A stretch of DNA of 64,000 nucleotides from Micractinium sp. NFX-FRZ. Its lineage: Eukaryota; Chlorophyta; Trebouxiophyceae; Chlorellales; Chlorellaceae. Shown here piece after piece: positions 9,756-20,000 of this stretch; the first letter of the stretch is position 1, and the number at the start of each line of letters is the position of its first letter. Below the pieces are notes generated by a model, which saw nothing but the letters and a program-made list of their open reading frames with translations, searched no databases and was not told where the DNA came from. The position numbers and the translations under genes were made by a program. Where the stretch lies: the NCBI GenBank assembly GCA_029339195.1, contig JAPTJF010000137.1:1-64000 (forward strand), read 5' to 3'.

Positions 9756-12700
9756 CTACCACTCTGCCTGGCACTCCTCTTCGTCGTCCACGCAGTGCTC
9801 GATGCCCTCGCTCGTCATCTTCATGCGCCGCATCGCCAGCACTGCATCCATGCCCCGACCCATGGGCATGCGCAGCTTGGACATCAGCTCGTACACCCAG
9901 TCAACGATCTGTGTCAGTGGATGTGGGGGTGCGAGGGGGCCAGGGTGGGGGTGAGAGGGAGGGGTAGGACAGCAGGAAGGGGAAAGATTGGAAGCGAAGC
10001 GGGAGTGGGGGGACAAGGGAGAGGAGCGGGCACGGATGCACGGCAGGTCATGCAGCCTGGCAGCAGCAGGAGTCAAACGACAGTAGGCCTCCCGCTGCCA
10101 GGAGGCAGCAGTGTGCAGGCAGGGCAAGCAGCAGCAGGCGGACATGCGGGGGGCAGAGGCGGGACTCTGGTGCTGTAGGAGTGCCCTGGCACGCTCCTCA
10201 ACCCAAGGCAGCCCACTCACCTTCACGCCATCACATGCCCATGAGTGCACAGGCATTGCAGTTACAGTTAAGATACACGGGGTGCACAGCCACCCCAAAC
10301 CCAGCCCCACCCAAGCGCCCTCCAGCCTGTGCAGCCCCGCCCGACCGCCCCCCGACACCCCTCCAAACCGCTGCCCACCACGCCCCTTGCTCCCGCTTGT
10401 GCGCCACCTGAAGCCCGCCACAGCAGCAAGACATATTTGCTGACAGTCAAGTGGAAATCAAACATTGAGACTCACGGTGGAGATGATGGGGAGGTCACCA
10501 AACTGCGCGGCCCAGCCCAGCTCGACAGCGGAGTAGAGCGTCTTCAGCGCGTCGGTGCCCTTGAGGATGGTGCCGTCCCGCTGGATGGCGTGGATCGTCT
10601 GCAGCAATTCAACAACCCGATAGCAGGTCAAGTGCAATAGACGGGTGCGTTGGGCAGGTGGGAGGCGTGCAGCAATCACACAGTATGCGGTAAGGTCAAG
10701 TGCAGTACAAGGGTGCGCTGGGCGGGTGAGAGGCGCCTTTAAAACTGGCGCCGTCCTGCACGAGGCCACCCGAAACCAAACCAGCCAGAGCAGCACGCGT
10801 CTCCGGGACTGCCTACACATGCAGGCAGCACCCCCCTGCTGCCACCTATCCCCAGTCCCCCCACACTAGGCCGCTCTGCCCTGCCTGCAGCAAGCTCCAC
10901 AGCGAGCTCCCTTGCTCCCCGACCACCCCATACAAAACACAAAAGTATGGCAGCAGAGGCGGCAGGGGCAGCAGGGGCGGCGGAGGCGGCAAAACAAGCG
11001 GAGGCAGGGCGGCCCACCTCCATGGCCTCCTCATACAGGATGCCCTCGTTCTCCGCCGGGTCATACATCATGGAGGCAATGTTCACAAACTTGATGCGGT
11101 TCTGGCCGTCGTCCTGCAGGGGGCGAGAGCATGGTGGCAGGTGGCAGGCGCGTGGCAGTCGTTAGCATCGAGGCAGTCTTGCAAGCTTAACATGGTTCTG
11201 GCCGTCGCCCTGCGGGCGTGTGGGGGAGCGTGCAGGGCACACGTCAACATGTGAGCACAATGCAGCACAGACGGCGAAGCAAGCGCTGCGGCCGGTTGGC
11301 ACGGCGGCCCAGGTAGCTAGCTCGGCATGCGCCCCAAGCAGGACAAGCTCAGCGCTGTGGCTTGGGCAGCTGAAGCCTACGCAAGAGCCAGGAAGCGGCC
11401 TGCGCGGCAGCCGCCTCACCTGCCGCCTGAGCATGGCGACCAGGCTGAGGCACATGGAGCAATCTCCGTCATACAGGTACTTGACCTTCCTGCGGCACCG
11501 GGAGGGGGAGGCGGCACAGTGTGGGCGAGGGTGCGGTGGGTGAGTGGGCGAGTAGGGTAGGCGGCGATGAGGGGCCAGGGGGGGCTGCCCTGAGAGAGGT
11601 GCTGGACTTTCTGTGGGAAGGGCAGGGGTGGGCTGGGGACTGACAGGACAAGAGGGGTTCAGACGGAGGTAGGGGAGGGCAGCAGGCAGAGGATGGGTTC
11701 AGCGGGAGGCAAGGGGCGCGGGGGGAGGGCAGCTGCATGCTGCAGGCGGGCGGTGCCTCGCCAGCTGGACTCCCCCTTGGCGCACGAATCCCGCCAGGGC
11801 ACCGTGCCCTGCCTCGAAACAATCGGTGACGCCAAACAGCACACCACACCATGCGCTTCCTCGCTGCGAACAGAACAGCACCCTGCCCACCCGCCTCACC
11901 AGCTGGACTCTATCTTGGCACACTCCTCCTCCTCATCGTAAGTGGCGGCCAGGCTCCGCTGCATCTGCACTCGTACACAGGAGTGACAGGGGCGGGGCAG
12001 CAGGCATTCGGGCACATGAAAAGCTGCACATGATAGGCATGCACATGATAGGCGTGATGGGCTGCATCTGCGCACACTCAGGGTGCACGAGGGATAGGCG
12101 CAGGGGCCACGGGGCCGGAGCCAGGGCCAATGGCGCGGCAGCCTGGCTCGTAGGCGTGGTGATTGCGTGGGCGCCCTGGTCGTGCATGCCCATGCTGCAG
12201 GCGCCTTGCATGCATACTTTCCATATGCGAGCCCACACACACGCTGCTGCTGACCCACGTCTGGGGGGCAGCACGCCAATCTCCCTGCATCCTCCCCTGC
12301 TCACAACACACACACACATGCAACAACACTGTGCACACCTCGGCCTCTCCATTCATGGCGCCCTGGCCGGCGCCCCCACAGGAACGCCACACCACCTGGC
12401 TGGCCCCCTCCGCCCCATGTGCGCCAGCACGTGCAAACCACACACCCACCAGCCCCCCGTGCCCACCTGGCCTGCCCCATCTGCTCCATGCCCGCCAGCA
12501 CAACCACACCGCACACTATTGGAACCCAAACCCCGCCTGGCCTGCCCCCTCTGCCCCACGCCCGCCAGCACGCCCAAACCACACACTAGTGCGCACCCCT
12601 CCCCCACCCCTCCACCCGCCAGTGCCACCCCACCCTCATGGCCATGTGCCCACCTGGTCGGCCCCCTCCATGCCCAGGTAGTCCTCCCCATACGCCGCCA

Positions 12701-14860
12701 GCTCCTTGTAGAACTCCTTCTTGGCGGCCAGGGCGCGCTGGAAGATGTCGGTGCGGGAGACGATGCTGCAGGGTGCGTCCGGGGGATGGGGGTGAGGGGG
12801 GCCGAATGCAGTGGCAGCTGGCACACCGAGCTCGCCCCACACAGCGGCACACGCTCACCCCACACAGCGCCACGTGCCGCATACCACAGGGGGGCAGTGC
12901 ACCTTCCTGGCAAGCTGGCCCCGCAGCCCCAGGAAGCGATGGGCTTACAGGAGCACTACTAGCGAGCTCTCACCCCACAACGCGCCCCATGCCAACCAGG
13001 GAGGCAGTGCATCCTCTTGGCATGCTGGCCCCAAGCGACGGACCCACAGGAGCACAAGCGATGGCCCCACCGGGGCACCCCACACAAGCTCACCCCACAA
13101 AGCGGCCCTCGGCATCCACCACCGGCAGGCGGTGGATCTTCTTGGCCAGCATGATGGCCGCCGCCTCCCCGGTGGCCGTGTCGGGGCGCACCACAATGGG
13201 GGGGGAGGACATGTGCTGCCCCACGGTCTCGGACATGCTCACGCCCTGCGGGCAGGCGGGCGGGTGGAGAGGGCAGGCGGAGCGGGGCAGGTATGAGCGA
13301 GTGTGCGCAGGCCAGAACATCTTGCGCCGCAGTCCAACGCGTCAGGATGTCACGCAGTGGGCACAGCTGGGTGAAGCACAGAGGCGGGCAGGGTAATGCC
13401 AGCTGATTCAATGGCAAGCTGCCTGCGCGCACAGGCAGGAGCACAGCCACGCATGCTGAGGTGCTTGCCACACCCCTGTTTCCCCCAGTGCCGCCGCGCC
13501 GCTGCTGCACCACCTGCCCATGCCCGCCGCGGCAGGCATTAAAAAACCAAGCAAGCTGCCAAGCGCGTGCATCCCACATGCTCTGGCACCCAGCACCCCT
13601 GCCCTGCCCTGCCAAACAACCGGGAGGGTGATGGGCCCAGCACCCAGCAAGGCAGCAGCTGGGAGGCCAGCACACGGCAGCTGCCACCCCCTGCCTGCTC
13701 CTTCAGAGCCGCCACACTTGGGACCAGCACCCACCCCGCACCAGCACCCAGCAGCGGCCCCACCTGCTTCTTCAGCCGGTTGACGTCCCGAATGCTGATC
13801 ACGCCCACCACTACATTGTTCTCGTCAACCACCGCCAGGCCCGTCACCTGCAAGCACACATGAGGCATTCTTTTCAGGAACGAGGTGCCGCTGTGTGGGG
13901 GTTGTGGACACTGAACCGGGGCTCGTCCCTGCCACCGCCAGGACATCACATGCAAGCAGATGGGTGTCGTTGGAGGGCGGTTTCGGCGGGGAGGAGAGTG
14001 GGGAGGTGGTGGTGGGGCACGCCCAGAAGACCACCTGGTGGCTCCTCACACGAGGGTGCACCTTGTCTCGCATGCAGATTGCGGCTCTGTGTGGGCAATG
14101 CGCTCAACACAGCACACACACACAAAATTCAGAGTTTGCAGAGCACACCTTGTCCAGCTTGCTGGCAGCAGACGACAGCGGCTGGTCGGGCGTGGCGCTG
14201 CGCAGCGCGCCCTTCGTCATGAGGTCATTCACTGCAGCAAGAGCGCGTTTGGGGCAGGCCAGGAAATGCGATGGCAAGAGTGACGGCAGGAGGCTTGTGC
14301 ATGCAATTTCGGGGGGCAAAGGGTGGCACGGGAGATGTGCCTGGATTTTAGAATCGAGTTTGGAGGGGTGCGGCACAGGCGGCGAGACGGCTTTAGCGTG
14401 CTGTCAGGGGCAGGCAGGCAAGCAAGCGGGCAGGGGGCTGTGTGTCCCCAATCAAGGCCGACAAGGCGGACCCTGCGGAGGCGGCAGAGATGACTACCGG
14501 GACACATGGTCGTGCACAGTGGCAGCTGCGGCGAAAGCAAGTCCAGGCCACGGATTCTGGCGCTGCGGCAGGCAGCAGCAGGCGGCGCCACGGCGGCGGC
14601 AGCCCCACCTGCAGGCGGCCCATTGACAGGCGCCCCTGCCACTCACCGCTGCCGAAATCTGAGCCGATGGGCAGGTCTGCCGCGCTCACGCTCTCCTCCT
14701 GCGACTCCTGGCTCAGCGAGGCTGCCCGAAAGGCGCGACGCACGGCGGGCCGGCTCCAGGCCGCTCGCTGCGCGGCCACAGGGCGCTGGGAGATCCGTGG
14801 CTGCCGAGGAGTGCGGCTGGCGGAGGCCACGCAGCGGGCGCTAAGAGCAGCGGTCGCCAT
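9756..14860 (-). CDS. Plastid-type CBS-pair / DCC (DUF393) fusion protein
   Basis: Ten exons on the minus strand close in phase to 383 residues: 14647-14860, 14149-14231, 13764-13847, 13094-13245, 12654-12765, 11900-11964, 11420-11489, 11018-11113, 10476-10598 and 9756-9908. Residues 1-65 are Ser/Ala/Arg-rich (start MATAALSARCVASASR) and look like a chloroplast transit peptide. Two CBS motifs follow: VNDLMTKGALRSATPDQPL to VVVGVISIRDVN, then VGQHMSSPPIVVRPDTATG to GRFVGIVSRTDIF. After the acidic linker DEEEEC comes a DCC domain: WKVKYLYDGDCSMC with a CxxC pair, ILYEEAM, HAIQRDGTILKGTDAL and LGWAAQFGDLP. CBS pairs bind adenylates, and plastid CBSX proteins regulate thioredoxins. DCC proteins are predicted thiol-disulfide oxidoreductases. 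The junction TCC AGC TG|gtgagg reads as a TGA stop if unspliced, but splicing restores TGG (Trp) and continues in frame. Regulation of a thiol activity by nucleotide binding is an inference. Confidence 0.85.
12393..12570 (-). repeat. Three decayed copies of a splice-donor region in an intron
   Basis: On the plus strand, CCACCTGGCTGGCCCCCTCC (12393), CCCACCTGGCCTGCCCCATC (12471) and CCGCCTGGCCTGCCCCCTCT (12534) echo the true exon end near 12651 (CCACCTGGTCGGCCCCCTCC). They form an irregular array of roughly 63-78 bp spacing in the intron 11965-12653. Confidence 0.75.
12826..13094 (-). repeat. Tandem copies of another donor region in an intron
   Basis: The true donor region is at 13088 on the plus strand (GCTCACCCCACAAAGCGGCC). 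It is echoed at 12826 and 12849 (GCTCACCCCACACAGCGCCA) and at 12964 (CTCTCACCCCACAACGCGCC). The sequence between copies also repeats: GGCAGTGCACCTTCCTGGCA near 12895 and GGCAGTGCATCCTCTTGGCA near 13001. Confidence 0.75.
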
Positions 14861-17091
14861 TTGGTGCTGCAAGTGTTTTCTGCTCAAACTGCTGCCACTA
14901 ATCAATCAATTTGGCCCAATCAAAGCCACGGAGCGATCGAAGCCGGCGTGCTCCCCTCACAGGACGCACCGACCGCCAGCTCAATCCACGAAGGGTTTGA
15001 GTTCCCTTGTCACGCCAGTAGCCCTCCCCAAGCTGAAAGAGGTCCCAACTGACATATATTATGCGGCTAGGAAAGGGGGAGGCCGCCGCCACTGCAAGTG
15101 ACACTTGCCGCCACTCTGCCGCCTCCGCCAACGCTGGCGGTGGAGCGCTGCGGCGGCCACATGGTCTTCAGCAACCGGCGGCCTTAACAATCAATCATAG
15201 GGGCTCCATTTGCAGCCATGTGAACGGCCGTTGACTTGATGCAGCTGGTGCAGAGCCAGCAGCAGCCATTCGTTCGCCCTGGGTGGTTATGAGCACACGT
15301 AGTGCCAATGAATTCCCCTTTTGGTTGTGGAATGCCTATGGCCAAAGGAATCGCAATAACTAGTGTGGTACGTAGACTAAGTTAGGCACTGCTATTTAGG
15401 GAGGCGCGTGGGGTGGGTGGGGTAAGGGCTCACCCACCCCACCCAGCACGTTTCGACGTCGAGAACACCCAGTGGCAGAGACCGCCAAACGGTGCAAGCG
15501 ATTTCGTGCTAAGGGACTCGTATCCTGCCCTTCTGCCAGCACCTTTACTGTGAAGTGCTCGCGGAAGGGCATGGAAGTGGCGGACATCAGCGCGCATGTG
15601 GCGCGCTAGGCTGCTGCCGCTCTACGAGAAACGGCGGGCGATACTGGCACTGCTGCCGAAGCACTGCGTGCTGTTTGCTCCGCAGCGCACAACGTTGTGC
15701 GCCCTCACCATGGTCTCTAGTATTGCTTTGAGGGACGTGCAGACATGATGAAAGACTCTTGGATGGTGAGGAGGCAGCGCCACGAGGAGAGCATCGTCCA
15801 TTGCACGGGGCGGCGAAACGGTGCAAGGCACAGCTCAGGGGCCGGTATGACAGGGCTCACCCACCCCACCCAATCCTCGATTTCGTGTCTGTGACAGGTA
15901 GCGACACTACCAGAACGTCGTACTGTTTAAGCTTGAAAGGTGCCATCGTAAGGATTCCAACCCAGGACTCAGGGACCACAAGGCGCCAGCGCTCCAAACG
16001 GAGCCTCGGCGCCTGCGCCCTGGAGTTAGCCTTGCTGACGTGGCGCTCTGTGCGTGCAGAACGGGCCGAGACGTCACAAGACTACGTACTGACAACGCCT
16101 AAATGAGGATTCAGCGTGCACAAGCTGGTGGGGGAGGGGGCACGGCCTGTGAAATGCAGGCAGCATGCGCAGGGGGCATGCTGCACCACCACCTGTGGCG
16201 GTGCAGCTGTGCCAGCGGTGCAGCTGTGACAGAAAGAATGTGGTGCACTGCGGTGTCCTTAAGGGTGGTTTAGCCGGATGTTCATATGCCATGCAGTGTG
16301 GTGTGCACAGCGGCCAGTGCCCAAGCGGCAGGCGCTGCGGGTGCCGGTGGCTGTTGGGACTCCGTCCCAACATCTACACAAATCTCTCAAAGGTTGTTCG
16401 GTTGCTCTTTCAAAATAGAAGCAATCATGCGATCCTTACATCATTAAGTAATTTCACAACAAATCTTCTTGTGCCAAGGGCGGCCTGGGTTCAACAGGAC
16501 CAGTACGGAGACGGGCTAGTTAGGGAAAACCAGGCCGGGGGGAAGAAAGGGAGGAAGAGGTCAAGGCAGATGGAAAGGGCACATGGCTGAAACACCTTGG
16601 TCGTCGGGTCGAGGTGGTGGGGAGTGGCTGAGGGAGTCGGCATGAAAGAGCGCGTCTAGAAAGGGGGCACGAGGCACTGTACGGCTTGGTGTGCCCTTCA
16701 GTTGAATGCAAGTGCCGTGCACCGCCGCAGGCCGGCAGAGTGCAGAGGGCTTGGAAGAGACAAACTGGTAGGGTGTATATAGGCGCACTGATATTCAAGA
16801 GGATTCATAGAGATTTCATTACAAAAAACAAAACACGTGGTGACTCCGGCCCAGAATGGAGGCTGGTTCTGAGCGTGCCAATATGAGCTTCACCGAGGCT
16901 GCGGCTCCTTGAGATTTTCCGCTTGTTTGTTAGCATTACTGTAGTTATTTTTGCTCATACGTAAATTCGGTCTTGTAAGGGAGTCTTGGGTAATGAGGAC
17001 GGGCGCAGGCTTCCGCACGCCGATGGGCAGGCACCGCCCGCCCGCCGTGGCTTCAAGCGACTTGCCACGTCTGCGCCAAGCCGCTGGGGTA
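14861..17091. other. Intergenic with short dispersed repeats
   Basis: This 2.2-kb stretch separates two minus-strand genes. AGGGCTCACCCACCCCACCCA occurs near 15426 and 15852, and AAACGGTGCAAG occurs at 15487 and 15816, in reversed relative order. CGATTTCGTG follows one copy of each. This looks like rearranged remnants of a repeat. No protein, tRNA or complete element was recognised. The first few hundred bases are the promoter of the CBS-DCC gene. Confidence 0.5.
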
Positions 17092-20000
17092 TCAACCGGA
17101 TGGGTACACAGGCGTGTCCACCCACTCGACGCGCAGCTGCAAATCTGGCGCGCCCGTGCTGCCAAATGCGCCTGCAGGATGGGAGAAGTAAAAGAGGAAG
17201 GTGCAGAAGCGTTTGAGGCAGGGGGAGGCGGCGGTCGGCCTTGCATTGCAAGGGCAGATGCAGGTGCCAGCTGGACTGTGCCCCTGCACGCTATTCCCAG
17301 CCTTCCTGGCCCACGGCAGGTCGTGGCCGTCTGTTGGCAGCCGGTGACTTGGCTGTAGGGCGGGGCTCTCACCGACAATGAACCTGCAGGGGCCGATGCG
17401 AGGAGTGCACAGTTTAAGGTCGGGGGCCAGCACATAGCAACACATGTGTACAGCTGTGCAGCGGAGGCGAGCCGGCATGTGCATGTTCATAGCATTGCAT
17501 TTGGCCCCCTTGCACTTTGCCCTATTCATGTCCCCTCTCCCTGTCCCTGTGGATGCTCCATTCTTTCCTCACCAGTAGTAGGTCCCAGCCACCACTTCCA
17601 CCTCCTGCAGTGGGCAAGACGGTCGGAGGTGGATAGGTCGTCAAAGGTCAAGCCAGGACAGGCAAGCACCTTATGCCCCTCGCTATCCCTGTCTCCACTC
17701 AGCTCTGCGGTTCCAACTTCACCTGATAAATGTTGTAACTTTGCGGGCAGCCAAAGCCAGGTGCGCAGTTGCACTGCGTGTTGGGCAGGGGGGCGGCAGC
17801 AATACAAAGGTTAGTCGCCAGCACTCCACAAGGCAGTGAACACTCAGGCTGCATAGCATAAGCCAGTGCCGCCCCACATGCGCCCAGTGGCCCAGCCAAT
17901 GCAGCTGCCACGTCACGGTGCACGGGGCACGGTGCGGCAGCTGCTGCAACGCAGGTGCCTAATGCTGCGCCACCATGGTACCAAGTGCTCTCGACAGCGG
18001 CACGTCTCACATAGAAATCGTCCATGCCACTGAACAAGGGAAGGGAAGGGAAGAAAGTAGGCAGGTTACCTTCAGGTGCACCTCTCAAAATTCCACCACT
18101 CGGCAGGCGAGGCAGACACTCACTTGAGAGCAGGCGTGCACATGCAGGCGAGCAGGCGTGCACATGCATAGCAAAGGTCTGGCGAGAGGCCACCAGCAGC
18201 GGTGAGCCTCTCCCCACAGGAGTGCCAGCATCCCGCCCACCACCCACCGGCTGCCCTTCCTGCACCCTGAGTGCATGCCAGCGCCCGACTCCCCGACAGC
18301 AGGCATTGCCACCTGCAGTGCGCGCCCGTGCGCCCTCCTGACAGCGGCCTGGCTTACAAGTAATTACCCCCGCCCACCCCGTACACCTGCGGCATCTCAA
18401 GCCACAGCCCCACTCACGCCAAGCAAGTGGTCACGCCGCCTTCAATGTTTGGTGAGGAGAACATGGCAATCACGGGGTCTCCCGAATAAAGGTAGTCACA
18501 ACTGGTGGCCCGGATGCGCCCGGTGCCGGTGGCACGCCAGCTGCATTGATGCAGGGTGCCAAGAGGAGAGCAGCGTGAGCGCGCCGGCGCCCTGGTGGGA
18601 CCGAGTGTCTGCCATCGCAAGTGGCATGGTGCAACGGCAGCCCTTTTGGTTATGCACGCAGCCCTTAGCACTGCGCTGACAGCCACATCAGGTCCTGGGC
18701 CCGTGGCTCCCCTAGCCATAGCCACAAGCCCCCCTTATGACTGTGTTTCATCCTGTCATGTCCCGTTGAGCTTACGTGAAAATCATCTGCAGCGCGTGAG
18801 AGGGTAGCACCAGGCGATGCCTCAAGCAAAGTTAGCTTCAGCCAAGTTACCGAGGTATTTTGCCCACTGGGCATGTGGAATGCGCAATTGCATGTCACAG
18901 CGCCAGCTGCGTATGGCGGCATGGCATCCGGCTGCTGCCCAGCACAGGCTGGCATGGCAGGCTGTGGGGCTTTTCGCTGCAGGCCAGCTGCAGCAGTGCC
19001 ACTTTGGGCTATCCATCTCCCATCTGCGAACCCTCGGGGCTTGAAACTCACGTTGTATTCTGCAAGGCAGGCATGGGCAAAAGGCGGGCAGGGTCAGCAG
19101 GGTGCCAGTGGTAGTATGGCCGGGCAAGGCAGCCAGGCAAGCTTGCAAGCTTAAGTGCAGACAGCAGCTGCGGGGTTGAAACACTGCCTGCTGCTGCGCT
19201 GTCATGCCACACACGCCCTGACCCCCACTCACCTCGCGTCCAAGCACATGCGACAGGTGGTGGGGCATAGGCGAAAGAGGCTTGCTGCGTCAGGAGGGCG
19301 GCAGGGGCGGCGGGGACATAGCACACACGTTGGGCACATGAAGTGATCGTACACTGCGGCTGAGACAACAAGTGGCAGCCAGCCAGACAACCGGTCCCCA
19401 CGCTCCCCGACACTGTCCCAATCCAAATGGGTTGGGCCGTTCTCGTGCTTGCCCGCCTGCAGGGTGGCCGGCGGTTGCACGTCCCGCCCGCCCGGCAGTT
19501 CCCTGCCCCTGCTCCCGGGCGCCACTCACGGAGAAGCGGCGGCTGAGGTAGGGCAAGTCGCAGGGAATTGTGGTCGGGGGGTTGTCGGGGCAGATGACAG
19601 CGGGGTCGGCCCTGAGGCACACAGGGAGGTGAGGGGCACACAGTGAGGGAGGGGCACACAGCGAGGGAGGGGCACACAGCGAGTGTGGAACCATGGGGTG
19701 GCACGGGGTCGAGACGGGGGCAGCTAGCGCACACCAGGGGGGTGTGGCTTTCTATCACAGGCGGCAGAGTGCAGAGGCACAGCGCAGCGCGGCCCCGACA
19801 GTGCGCCACTTGTGGACCTCTGGAGGGGTCTGAGGGGTATCCAGCCCGCGCTGCCCACTCACCAGGAGCCCTGGATGTTGGGGGTGGGCGGCGGCCGGGG
19901 AGGATTTGGGGGTGGGGGAGGGGGGCTGGGCGGTGGGGGAGGTGAAGGGGAGGGTGGAGGTGGCGGAGGGGGGCTGGGGGGTGGGGGGGGGGAAGGGGAG

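Noticed and set aside
11896..11898. TGA as the stop of a stand-alone CBS protein
   Set aside because: It overlaps a GTGAGG donor. Splicing restores Trp and continues in phase into a canonical DCC domain, and no separate promoter or first exon for the DCC part was found.
15900..16090. Possible tRNA (GGATTCCAACCC resembling a T-arm)
   Set aside because: The loop is not the usual TTCGAAT form, and no acceptor, D or anticodon stems could be paired around it.
18665..19051. Long minus-strand frame through the two micro-exons
   Set aside because: It includes intronic sequence. Only the 8- and 11-base pieces at 19052-19059 and 18776-18786 keep the PPC-like reading in phase.
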